From: Candidatus Nomurabacteria bacterium
Lineage (GTDB): Bacteria > Patescibacteriota > Minisyncoccia > Phycocordibacterales > UBA9973
DNA length: 10,660 nt
Direction of reading: 5' to 3'
NCBI GenBank assembly: GCA_003157195.1
Contig: PMIU01000108.1
Coordinates: forward strand, 1 to 10,660
In this document: positions 4,718-10,660 of the stretch, piece by piece
Layout of the letters: each line of letters begins with the position of its first letter
Numbering within the stretch: the first letter of the stretch is position 1
Program-made: the position numbers and the translations under genes
The notes under the pieces: model-generated
What the model was told of the DNA's origin: nothing
Databases searched by the model: none
Seen by the model: the letters and a program-made list of their open reading frames with translations, nothing else

Positions 4718-5728
4718 ATGGAAATAAAACAGAATTATAATCTAATAAAATTAAACACTTTCGGCATTTCAGTGAATGCCAAGTTTTTTGTTGAATTAAA
4801 CAGCGAAAAAGATTTGGCGGAGCTTTTTAGTTTACCTGAATTCAAAGATAACAAAAAAATATTCTTGGGTGGCGGAAGCAATGTGCTTTTCACGAAAGAT
4901 TTTGACGGTATCGTTGTTTTAAATAAATTAAAGGGGATGGAAATTACGAAAGAAGATGCTGAAAATGTCTTGATAAAAGCAATGGGAGGAGAGCTTTGGC
5001 ATGATCTTGTGATATATGCCGTAAATAAAGGATATTGGGGTATTGAAAATCTGTCCCTTATCCCGGGTACCGTCGGCGCGGCACCGATGCAAAACATCGG
5101 CGCCTATGGAGCCGAGCTGAAAGACACACTTTTTAATGTGGAAGCATTTGAAATTGAAACAGGAGAGAAAAAAACTTTTACCAAAGAAGAATGTGAGTTA
5201 GATTACAGAGATAGTATTTTTAAAAATAAAGCAAAGGGAAAATATTTTATTTCAGCAGTAACTTTAAAATTAAGCATTATGCCAAAACCCAATATTTCTT
5301 ACAAAATTCTCTCTGAGTATTTAGAAAAAACTAGAAGAACAGCAACACTCAAAAATATCAGTGATGCAGTAGCAGAAATACGTAAAAGCAAATTGCCGGA
5401 CCCGAAAATTATAGGCAATGCCGGAAGTTTTTTTAAAAATGTTTTTATTGGCGAAACAAAATTGCGTGAATTACAGAAAAATTATCCAAATATTCTTCAT
5501 TTTGAAGAGGAAGGAATAATTAAAATCCCTGCGGGCTGGCTTATAGAGCAATGTGAATGGAAAGGAAAAAGGGTTGGGAATGTGGGAGTGCACGACAAGC
5601 AGGCATTGGTTTTGATTAATTATGGAGGCGCAACTGGTGCTGAAATCATTGAACTAGCCAATAAAATAATAACCTCTGTGAAAGAAAAATTCGGACTGGA
5701 ATTGATGCCGGAAGTCAATATTGTGTAA
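4718..5728 (+). CDS. murB: MurB, UDP-N-acetylenolpyruvoylglucosamine reductase
   Basis: FAD enzyme that reduces UDP-GlcNAc-enolpyruvate with NADPH to UDP-MurNAc, a committed step of peptidoglycan precursor synthesis in the cytoplasm. The 336-residue product has the FAD-binding GGGSNVLF (51-58), SLIPGTVGAAPMQNIGAYG (113-131), the LDYRDS segment (161-166), the proton-donating Ser in GNAGSFFKN (Ser237), and the C-terminal Glu332 in MPEVNIV. Length and the C-terminal tail fit the type I (E. coli-like) MurB. The start at 4718 keeps the conserved N-terminal LNTFGI. It follows the NRAMP-like gene by six bases. No frameshift or missing catalytic residue is seen. Confidence 0.95.
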   Translation: MEIKQNYNLIKLNTFGISVNAKFFVELNSEKDLAELFSLPEFKDNKKIFLGGGSNVLFTKDFDGIVVLNKLKGMEITKEDAENVLIKAMGGELWHDLVIYAVNKGYWGIENLSLIPGTVGAAPMQNIGAYGAELKDTLFNVEAFEIETGEKKTFTKEECELDYRDSIFKNKAKGKYFISAVTLKLSIMPKPNISYKILSEYLEKTRRTATLKNISDAVAEIRKSKLPDPKIIGNAGSFFKNVFIGETKLRELQKNYPNILHFEEEGIIKIPAGWLIEQCEWKGKRVGNVGVHDKQALVLINYGGATGAEIIELANKIITSVKEKFGLELMPEVNIV

Positions 5729-5741
5729 AAAAATTAAAAGG

Positions 5742-5769
5742 TTTACAATAAAGTTATTACAAAGATAAT
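5742..5769 (+). promoter_or_regulatory. Probable promoter upstream of the FKBP gene
   Basis: TTTACA (5742-5747), 16-bp spacer, GATAAT (5764-5769) in the AT-rich gap after murB. Predicted start near 5776 gives a leader of only about 12 nt, with no Shine-Dalgarno before ATG 5788. Confidence 0.5.
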
Positions 5770-5787
5770 TATTTCGCAAAATCACAT

Positions 5788-6270
5788 ATGGAAAATAAAA
5801 AAATGAATATGGTTTTGGCAGTGGTGATTTGTTTAGTTTTAGTGGGAGCTATAGTTTTTATCAGCTTAAAAGGTAAATCAAATAATATGGCAGTAAATAA
5901 TAATATTAATAATCCTGTTCCCGAAGTAAGCAATACCACTCCGCCTCCAAGTACCTCAGCTCCGCTCGGAACCGTGGCAAAGACAGGAGACACAGTGGCG
6001 ATGAATTACACCGGTCGTTTAGCCGATGGCACAGTTTTTGATTCAAACGTTGATCCGAAATTCAATCACGTTCAACCTTTTATTTTCACTTTGGGCGCCG
6101 GGCAAGTAATACCGGGTTGGGATAAAGGCATAGTCGGAATGAAAGTCGGCGAGAAAAAGACTCTAGTTATACCGCCCGCAGATGCTTACGGCGCAGCCGG
6201 AGCCGGCGGAGTTATTCCTCCAAATGCAACTTTGACTTTTGATGTTGAATTATTAGGAATTAAAAAATAA
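5788..6270 (+). CDS. Membrane-anchored FKBP-type peptidyl-prolyl isomerase
   Basis: A 160-residue protein with one N-terminal membrane segment (about 9-28, VLAVVICLVLVGAIVFISL), a flexible Asn/Pro/Ser/Thr linker (about 32-62) and a C-terminal FKBP domain (about 63-160). FKBP landmarks are GDTVAMNYTGRLADGTVFDS, FTLGAGQVIPGWDKGI, VGEKKTLVIPPADAYG and GVIPPNATLTFDVELL. It catalyses proline cis-trans isomerisation and probably acts outside the membrane as a folding helper for exported proteins. There is no lipobox cysteine, so the helix is more likely a signal anchor than a lipoprotein signal. The compact FKBP lacks the inserted chaperone flap of SlyD. Own promoter likely. Confidence 0.9.
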   Translation: MENKKMNMVLAVVICLVLVGAIVFISLKGKSNNMAVNNNINNPVPEVSNTTPPPSTSAPLGTVAKTGDTVAMNYTGRLADGTVFDSNVDPKFNHVQPFIFTLGAGQVIPGWDKGIVGMKVGEKKTLVIPPADAYGAAGAGGVIPPNATLTFDVELLGIKK

Positions 6271-6274
6271 CTTG

Positions 6275-6290
6275 TCCGCCCCTGGCGGGA
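6275..6290. repeat. Small GC-rich hairpin between the FKBP and SIMPL genes
   Basis: CCGCC (6276-6280) pairs with GGCGG (6284-6288) around CCT in an otherwise AT-rich 27-bp gap. There is no T-tract of the strength expected for a terminator. It may be a short dispersed palindrome or an mRNA structure; ATG 6298 follows after AATAATAT. Confidence 0.4.
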
Positions 6291-6297
6291 ATAATAT

Positions 6298-7137
6298 ATG
6301 GAAATGCAAAGTTACGAAAAATCTCGATTGGTAAAAGCCGGGTTTGTTTTATTAGTTATCTTGTCCGTATATTTTGCTGCCAGAATAATCTCAGAACTTA
6401 AAAAAGATAGTTTACTCGGAGAAAGTGCTACTCCGGCAACCATTTCTTTCTCCGGTCATGGAGAAGTGAAAGCAACGCCGGACATTGCCGGTGTTTATTT
6501 CACCATTAGCAAAAACGCGGCGACAATCAAAGATGCCCAAGCTGGCGTAGCAACAGTAGAAAAAACTGCCTTAAGTGTTTTGAAGGCTAAGGGTGTGGCG
6601 GATGCTGATATTAAAACCACAGATGCTTCTTCTTATCCTAATTATAAATATTTAAATGCGATATGTCCGCAACCCATCCTTAATGTTTCTGGTTCAAATT
6701 CTGTTTCTTCTGGTTCAGCTATTTATTGTCCTCCTGGTAAACAAGTGCTCGATGGTTACACTGCCAGTGAAAGCATAACCGTCAAAGTTAGAAATACCGA
6801 CAGTGTTGGAGATCTCATGCAGGCCTTGGGTATCGCGGGTGTTTCCAATTTAAGTGGTCCGAATTTCTCCATAGACAACCAGGACGCTTTGAAAGCGCAG
6901 GCCAGGAAACTTGCCATCGATGATGCCAAGACAAAAGCGCAAGCCTTGGCAAAAGACCTAGGAGTTTCCTTGGGTAAGATTTCTAGTTTCAATGATTCCA
7001 GTAACAATTATCCGGTTATGTATGCGGAAAACTCTATGGTCTCCGGGGCAGTGGCTCCAAAAGCTGCCCCAGCTGTAATTCCAGCTGGGCAGAACACAAT
7101 CACTTCGGACGTGACGATAACTTACGAAATCAAGTAA
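6298..7137 (+). CDS. SIMPL (DUF541) domain protein, membrane-anchored
   Basis: A 279-residue protein with an N-terminal membrane segment (about 13-30) followed by a SIMPL/DUF541 domain: ATISFSGHGEVKATPDIAGVYFTIS, the helical VEKTALSVLKAKGVADADIKT, and QARKLAIDDAKTKAQALAKDLGVSLGKI. SIMPL proteins (E. coli YggE relatives) are envelope proteins of poorly defined role, linked to oxidative stress in some species. Within the domain a Ser/Gly/Asn-rich loop is bracketed by Cys123 and Cys144, which could form a disulfide outside the cell. A Pro/Ala-rich stretch (about 249-264) precedes the last beta strand. It follows the FKBP gene by 27 bp and may share its transcript. A terminator-like hairpin lies 30 bp downstream. 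Confidence 0.88.
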   Translation: MEMQSYEKSRLVKAGFVLLVILSVYFAARIISELKKDSLLGESATPATISFSGHGEVKATPDIAGVYFTISKNAATIKDAQAGVATVEKTALSVLKAKGVADADIKTTDASSYPNYKYLNAICPQPILNVSGSNSVSSGSAIYCPPGKQVLDGYTASESITVKVRNTDSVGDLMQALGIAGVSNLSGPNFSIDNQDALKAQARKLAIDDAKTKAQALAKDLGVSLGKISSFNDSSNNYPVMYAENSMVSGAVAPKAAPAVIPAGQNTITSDVTITYEIK

Positions 7138-7141
7138 AAAG

Positions 7142-7169
7142 TTGACTTTCCACTAGAAAAGAGTATTCT
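7142..7169 (+). promoter_or_regulatory. Probable promoter of the secE-nusG-rplK unit
   Basis: TTGACT (7142-7147), 16-bp spacer, TATTCT (7164-7169). The -10 overlaps the first base pairs of the hairpin at 7168-7199, so initiation near 7175 would start within that hairpin. Confidence 0.5.
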
Positions 7170-7199
7170 TAAAAGAGCCCTGAAGGGGGCTTTTTTAAG
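7168..7199 (+). terminator. Terminator-like hairpin after the SIMPL gene
   Basis: CTTAAAAGAGCCC (7168-7180) pairs with GGGCTTTTTTAAG (7187-7199) over 13 bp with one G-T pair and a six-base loop. The right arm contains a T6 run after the GC-rich base, the usual A-tract/GC-stem/T-tract form that can act in both directions. Confidence 0.75.
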
Positions 7200-7214
7200 A
7201 TAATTTAAAATTAG

Positions 7215-7259
7215 CGTCGCGCCTAAAGGACGATTGCGCGACATGATTTCGCTAAATCA
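7215..7259 (+). repeat. Start-codon-associated double-hairpin repeat, copy B (before secE)
   Basis: Same element as at 249-294. Stem 1 is GTCGCGC (7216-7222)/GCGCGAC (7236-7242) with a 13-nt loop; stem 2 is GATTT (7245-7249)/AAATC (7254-7258) with a CGCT loop. The secE ATG (7261) follows after one base, as in copy A. Differences from copy A fall in the two loops. Confidence 0.8.
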
Positions 7260-7260
7260 A

Positions 7261-7443
7261 ATGTCAAAAATTACCGAGTATTTTAAGGAAACAAAGACAG
7301 AATTGAAACACGTAATTTGGCCGACCAGAAGCCAGACTTTCTACTATACTCTGATAGTTATAGTTTTGTCGGTGATAGTAGCTTACTATTTGGGTATTTG
7401 GGATTTTATTTTTTCGCAAGTCTTACAGAAAATAATTGGGTAG
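7261..7443 (+). CDS. secE: SecE, preprotein translocase subunit
   Basis: A 60-residue single-span subunit of the SecYEG channel that clamps SecY and is essential for protein export. It has the amphipathic N-terminal helix, the conserved ELKHVIWPTRSQT segment, where the Trp-Pro is diagnostic, and one membrane helix (about 29-50). An in-frame extension to TTG 7234 or ATG 7243 exists, but it is encoded by the repeat and gives the same MISLN peptide as upstream of tsaC, so ATG 7261 is chosen. It is first in the classic secE-nusG-rplK order. Confidence 0.93.
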   Translation: MSKITEYFKETKTELKHVIWPTRSQTFYYTLIVIVLSVIVAYYLGIWDFIFSQVLQKIIG

Positions 7444-7477
7444 TTGAAAGTTATTAAGTTCATAAAGTTATAAAAAA

Positions 7478-8023
7478 ATGGCAAAACAAGAAACAGAAGG
7501 AGCAAGAAATTGGTACGCAATACATACTTATGCCGGATACGAAAACGTTGTTCTGCGTAATTTGAAACAGCGCATAGACTCTCTTGGTATGAACGAAAAG
7601 ATTTTCAATGTCATCGTTCCGGTGGAAAAGAAAATAAAAATAAAAGGTGGCAAGCGCGTGGAAGTGGAAGAGAAGATTTACCCCGGCTATGTCTTAGTGG
7701 ACATGATTGTGACAGACGATTCCTGGTATGTTGTCCGCAACACTCCGAGGGTGACCGGTTTCGTCGGCGCGGGAGTGAATCCGGTTCCGCTCAAAAAAGA
7801 AGAAGTGGATTATCTTTTCAAAAAGATGGATTCCGGTACTGTCAAGCACAATATCGATATGGTTATTGGCGAGACTGTTCGCATTACTGACGGTCCGTTC
7901 AAAGAGCTTGAAGGCAAAGTGAACTCTGTCGACCAAGATCGCGGCAAAGTCAAAGTGCTTGTTTCAATGTTCGGTCGCGAAACCCCGGTTGAATTGGATT
8001 TCTTGCAAATTAAAAAGATTTAA
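7478..8023 (+). CDS. nusG: NusG, transcription elongation/antitermination factor
   Basis: A 181-residue protein that binds RNA polymerase at the clamp, suppresses pausing and links transcription with Rho or the ribosome. The N-terminal NGN domain (about 10-115) includes NWYAIHTYAGYENVVLRNL, YPGYVLVDM and VRNTPRVTGFVG. The C-terminal KOW domain (about 130-181) includes VRITDGPFKELEGKV and DFLQIKKI. Both domains are complete. ATG 7478 follows an A-rich stretch with no Shine-Dalgarno. It lies 34 bp after secE and 14 bp before rplK. Confidence 0.96.
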   Translation: MAKQETEGARNWYAIHTYAGYENVVLRNLKQRIDSLGMNEKIFNVIVPVEKKIKIKGGKRVEVEEKIYPGYVLVDMIVTDDSWYVVRNTPRVTGFVGAGVNPVPLKKEEVDYLFKKMDSGTVKHNIDMVIGETVRITDGPFKELEGKVNSVDQDRGKVKVLVSMFGRETPVELDFLQIKKI

Positions 8024-8037
8024 TATAATGTAAAATT

Positions 8038-8460
8038 ATGGCTAAAAAGATTACTAAAAAAATTAAATTACAGATTCAAGCCGCCAAGGCAACCCCAGCG
8101 CCTCCGTTAGGACCCGCGCTCGGACAGGCTGGTATAAACATCGGCGATTTCGTCACCAAGTTCAACGCTGCGACTGCCAAGATGGCCGGGGATAAAGTTG
8201 GCGTGTCTATTACCGTTTACGAAGACCGGACCTATGATTTCGTCGTTAAAACCCCTCCGGCTACTGGCCTTATTTTAAAGGCTGCTGGAGTGGAAAAAGG
8301 TTCCGGCAAGAACGCCACCACGAAAGTGGGCAAGATAACCCGCGCACAAGCATTGGAAATAGGCAAGAAAAAACTAGTTGATTTAAACGCCAAAGATGAC
8401 GAAGGCATCATCAACATCATTGCTGGTTCTGCTCGAAGCATGGGGATTGAAGTTAAATAA
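8038..8460 (+). CDS. rplK: Ribosomal protein uL11
   Basis: A 140-residue large-subunit protein of the GTPase-associated centre on 23S rRNA. Its N-terminal domain carries [19 protein letters not shown], which includes the conserved Pro-rich switch; the C-terminal rRNA-binding domain has [14 protein letters not shown] and the terminal [11 protein letters not shown]. Length is normal. A weak promoter-like TATAAT (8024-8029) directly follows the nusG stop, with TTGCAA 15 bp upstream, so some leaderless-type transcription is possible. In most bacteria rplA (uL1) follows; here a repeat and msrA follow instead. Confidence 0.97.
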   Translation: MAKKITKKIKLQIQAAKATPAPPLGPALGQAGINIGDFVTKFNAATAKMAGDKVGVSITVYEDRTYDFVVKTPPATGLILKAAGVEKGSGKNATTKVGKITRAQALEIGKKKLVDLNAKDDEGIINIIAGSARSMGIEVK

Positions 8461-8469
8461 AAAAAATGT

Positions 8470-8514
8470 ACCGCGCTTTAGTGGACGATTGCGCGGCATG
8501 ATTTCGTTAAATCA
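8470..8514 (+). repeat. Start-codon-associated double-hairpin repeat, copy C (before msrA)
   Basis: Third copy. Stem 1 is CCGCGC (8471-8476)/GCGCGG (8491-8496): the T-A pair of copies A and B (251-276) is replaced by C-G (8471-8496), a compensatory change, while the outermost pair is lost. Stem 2 is GATTT (8500-8504)/AAATC (8509-8513), loop CGTT as in copy A. Here the gene's ATG (8524) is nine bases away rather than one. Confidence 0.8.
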
Positions 8515-8523
8515 AATAATTTT

Positions 8524-9009
8524 ATGCTTAAAAAAATAGTATTGGGAGGAGGTTGTTTTTGGGGATTGCAGGAACTCCTGCGGAAACAGCCTGGGGTGGT
8601 GAAAACATATGCGGGTTATACAGGCGGGAAGGTTAAAAATCCAACTTATGAAAATCACGAAGGACACGCAGAAGCGGTAGAGATCGAATATGAGACAGAA
8701 AAAACTTCTTACAAAAAAATACTGGATTTTTTCTTTCGCGTGCACGATCCAACAACCCTAAATCAGCAAGGCAATGATCGTGGAACGTCTTATCGTTCAG
8801 TGATATTTTATGGCAACGACGAAGAAAAAGAGAAAGCTGAAGATTTTATAGATATTGTGAATAAATCCAGCCGCTGGAAAAATCCCGTTGTTACGACCTT
8901 GGAGCCCTTGAAAAAATTTTATCCGGCGGAAGATTATCATCAGAATTATCTGCAAAAGAATCCTGATGGGTACACTTGCCACGCCATAAGGTTCGGCAGT
9001 TATTTGTGA
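8524..9009 (+). CDS. msrA: MsrA, peptide methionine (S)-S-oxide reductase
   Basis: Reduces methionine-S-sulfoxide in proteins and free methionine, a repair step after oxidative damage. The 161-residue product starts just ahead of the catalytic GCFWG motif (Cys11), followed by TYAGYTGGKVKNPTYE, GHAEAVEIEY, FFRVHDPTTLNQQGNDRGTSYRS and EDYHQNYLQKNP. A late cysteine, Cys152 in GYTCHAIRF, is a candidate resolving cysteine. Length is normal for an MsrA without a fused MsrB. It is preceded by repeat copy C and occupies the place where rplA often sits after rplK. The upstream repeat also contains ATG 8498, out of frame, which would encode 13 residues and end inside msrA. Confidence 0.96.
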   Translation: MLKKIVLGGGCFWGLQELLRKQPGVVKTYAGYTGGKVKNPTYENHEGHAEAVEIEYETEKTSYKKILDFFFRVHDPTTLNQQGNDRGTSYRSVIFYGNDEEKEKAEDFIDIVNKSSRWKNPVVTTLEPLKKFYPAEDYHQNYLQKNPDGYTCHAIRFGSYL

Positions 9010-9016
9010 AGGGTGC

Positions 9017-9190
9017 TAACTCAGTCTTTCACTTTCAGACAAAAGCAAAAAACGCATGGAGAAGCTTAGAAGTAAGCGCATCCAGGATATGGAGCATGTT
9101 TTTGACATTTTCACTGACGCGGAATTTGAAGCGTATTGCCGCTTGCATGAAAAAATAGCAGAAAGCCTGGCGGTTAGAAAAAAACAATAA
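9017..9190 (+). pseudogene. 5'-truncated MarR-family regulator remnant
   Basis: The frame open from after TAA 9017-9019 reads LSLSDKSKKRMEKLRSKR, then IQDMEHVFDIFTDAEFEAYCRLHEKI, ending at TAA 9188-9190. This resembles the end of a MarR wing (the L-T/S-x-K-G-x-x segment) plus the C-terminal dimerisation helix. The N-terminal ~90 residues with the DNA-recognition helix are absent, replaced by msrA, whose stop is at 9007-9009. An internal ATG (9056) could still give a 44-residue peptide, but with no DNA-binding domain. Its place ten bases before an ABC exporter fits the common marR-exporter operon layout. The MarR assignment rests on short similarity and is moderate. Confidence 0.55.
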
Positions 9191-9200
9191 CCAATTTATT

Positions 9201-10241
9201 ATGCAACAGCGAAAAAAACAAAAAGGTCAAAACAATGACATGAGCTTGCCAGCGCCGAGCCTTTTCGGTTTGTTGCGTCGGTACGCAGGTATTATCAGTA
9301 TGCTTATAGTGCTTACTATTATTGCTAATGCGCTGAGCATTTCAGTCCCGAAAATCATTGCAGGCGCCATTGACACTTATACGAGCGGAAATTTTTTCAT
9401 CACGCATCTCATCGTCGAATTCTCTATTATTGCATTTCTTATTTTCGTATTCACTTATCTGCAAAATATTGTGCAGGTATTGGCTTCCGAGCGAGTAGCC
9501 CGCGATATGCGCAACGATATTGCAGCCAAGATATCAGTGCAACCGTATTCATATATCGAAAGTGCTACACCCGCGATGCTTTTGACCAATCTTACTTCAG
9601 ACGTTGATGCGGTAAAGACGTTCGTATCAATGGCCGTTTCGTCCATTATTTCATCCATATTTTTGATTATTGGCATATCGGTGCTGCTGCTTGTCACTGA
9701 TTGGAAGCTCGGACTTGCCGTGCTTTCAGTCGTGCCTTTCATCGGAGTGACTTTCTTTTTTGTATTAACCAAAGTTCGCAAACTCTTCGTAAAATCACAG
9801 GAAGCGATAGACTGGCTCAATAAAGTCATAAGCGAAAGCATTTTAGGCGCAGCTCTCATCCGCTTGCTCAATTCTAAAAAGCCCGAGTACAAAAAATTTC
9901 ACGCTGCCAATACCGAAGCGAAACGGGTCAGTCTTCAAATATTAGGGTTGTTCGCCAGCCTTGTCCCTGTCATTACATTTTTTACGAACATTGCGACACT
10001 GGCCATAGTTCTTTTGGGAGGACATTTTATCATTCAGGGAACAATGTCGCTCGGCAATTTCACTGCCTTCAACAGTTATCTGGCCATCCTTATTTTCCCA
10101 ATACTTATTATCGGGTTTATGAGCAACGTCATTGCCCAGGCTCAAGCTTCATACGGACGCATTCTGCAAGTGCTCAATGCGCCGATTGAAAAGAAGACGG
10201 GGGGACTCACGGTGGCGCTTAAGGGAGACATTGAAGTGTAA
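9201..10241 (+). CDS. ABC exporter, transmembrane half, ended by an in-frame TAA
   Basis: Encodes 346 residues of a type IV ABC exporter membrane domain (MsbA/BmrA-like half-transporter), with about six hydrophobic segments, starting LFGLLRRYAGIISMLIVLTI and containing SYIESATPAMLLTNLTSDVDAVKTF and the QASYGRILQVLNAP linker. The frame then stops at TAA 10239-10241 immediately before the nucleotide-binding domain, which continues in the same frame (GDIEV-stop-NVTVNF). Family proteins usually have Lys or another residue here, so one base change (AAA to TAA) could explain the stop. Either the gene is decaying, or membrane and ATPase halves are made as separate polypeptides. The substrate is unknown; the neighbouring marR remnant suggests drug or toxic-compound export. 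Confidence 0.85.
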   Translation: MQQRKKQKGQNNDMSLPAPSLFGLLRRYAGIISMLIVLTIIANALSISVPKIIAGAIDTYTSGNFFITHLIVEFSIIAFLIFVFTYLQNIVQVLASERVARDMRNDIAAKISVQPYSYIESATPAMLLTNLTSDVDAVKTFVSMAVSSIISSIFLIIGISVLLLVTDWKLGLAVLSVVPFIGVTFFFVLTKVRKLFVKSQEAIDWLNKVISESILGAALIRLLNSKKPEYKKFHAANTEAKRVSLQILGLFASLVPVITFFTNIATLAIVLLGGHFIIQGTMSLGNFTAFNSYLAILIFPILIIGFMSNVIAQAQASYGRILQVLNAPIEKKTGGLTVALKGDIEV

Positions 10242-10244
10242 AAT

Positions 10245-10660
10245 GTGACGGTTAATTTTGAAGAAAAATCGGCACTCAAAGATGTTTCTTTTTCCGTAAA
10301 AGCCGGCAGCAAGACTGCCATTATCGGTCCGACAGCCGCGGGCAAAACCCAGCTTCTCTATTTGCTCACGGGTCTTTTGGCTCCCACGTCGGGCGAAATC
10401 GATTTTGACGGCAAAGACATCAACGAGTACGACAAAGAAAGTTTGCACAGCCAGGTCGGATTTGTGTTTCAAGACAGTGTTATGTTTAATTTGAGTTTGC
10501 GGGAGAATATTGCATTCAGCAATACAGTTAAAGACGAAAATATTGAGAAGGCTATAGCGACTGCCGAGCTTCGGGATTACATTGATGCCTTGCCACAAAA
10601 ATTAGACACGATAGTTTCAGAAAGAGGAACCAGCCTTTCCGGCGGACAAAAACAGCGCAT
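10245..10660 (+). CDS. ABC exporter ATPase half, separated by a stop codon (3' end outside window)
   Basis: Continues the frame of the upstream membrane domain after the TAA; GTG 10245 lies three bases after the stop and could support termination-reinitiation. The nucleotide-binding domain shows Walker A GPTAAGKT (10326-10349), where the usual second Gly is Ala, the Q-loop in VGFVFQDS (Gln at 10470) and the ABC signature SLSGGQKQR at the end of the window. Walker B and the H-loop lie outside. The A-variant of Walker A may be natural for this subfamily and need not mean inactivity. There are no frameshifts in the visible 138 codons, which suggests the domain is still under selection or the stop is recent. 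Confidence 0.75.
   Translation, partial: MTVNFEEKSALKDVSFSVKAGSKTAIIGPTAAGKTQLLYLLTGLLAPTSGEIDFDGKDINEYDKESLHSQVGFVFQDSVMFNLSLRENIAFSNTVKDENIEKAIATAELRDYIDALPQKLDTIVSERGTSLSGGQKQR

Noticed and set aside
8003..8029. Promoter directly before rplK (TTGCAA, TATAAT)
   Set aside because: Spacer of 15 bp and weak -35 in an operon context; mentioned with rplK but not called separately.
10239..10241. TAA recoded as an amino acid
   Set aside because: Known CPR recoding (Gracilibacteria, Absconditabacteria) affects UGA, not UAA; other genes here end in TAA normally.
10149..10598. Minus-strand open frame opposite the ABC ATPase region
   Set aside because: The plus strand carries a clear nucleotide-binding domain; the minus frame has no recognisable features.
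1..10660. CRISPR array, tRNA or rRNA genes
   Set aside because: No regularly spaced direct repeats, no cloverleaf with a T-loop signature and no rRNA-like stretch were seen.

Overview
The window looks like a chromosomal piece of a Candidate Phyla Radiation bacterium (Patescibacteria, most likely a Parcubacteria lineage). This is inferred from compact AT-rich gene order, protein resemblance, a secE-nusG-rplK block that is not followed by rplA, and a resident diversity-generating retroelement (DGR). No rRNA or marker gene settles the taxonomy.

Layout. 1-913: the 3' end of tsaE and a complete tsaC/yrdC, both in tRNA t6A synthesis, and both carrying palindromic sequence inside the reading frame. 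894-3441: a complete DGR. A near-consensus promoter (894-921) and a structured leader precede a 166-residue variable protein (1034-1534) whose last 41 codons are the variable repeat (VR, 1410-1530). Downstream lie an AT-rich hairpin, a terminator, a structured non-coding stretch, the template repeat (TR, 1951-2072) and a second terminator. An Avd-like four-helix-bundle gene follows on the minus strand, then the reverse transcriptase (2461-3441). VR and TR differ at 19 of 125 positions, and 18 of these are adenines in TR, the signature of adenine-directed mutagenic retrohoming.

3446-7137: NRAMP-like metal transporter, murB, a membrane-anchored FKBP prolyl isomerase and a SIMPL/DUF541 envelope protein. 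7142-8460: promoter and terminator signals, then secE, nusG and rplK. 8524-9009: msrA. 9017-10660: a 5'-truncated marR remnant followed by an ABC exporter whose membrane half and ATPase half are separated by an in-frame TAA; the window ends inside the ATPase domain.

A second theme is a roughly 46-bp double-hairpin repeat found three times (249-294, 7215-7259, 8470-8514), each time just upstream of a start codon (tsaC, secE, msrA). One stem carries a compensatory base-pair change, which argues for selection on structure. The most notable items are the DGR with an apparently non-C-type-lectin variable protein and antisense avd, this start-codon-associated repeat, and the palindromic elements inserted in frame within protein-coding genes.
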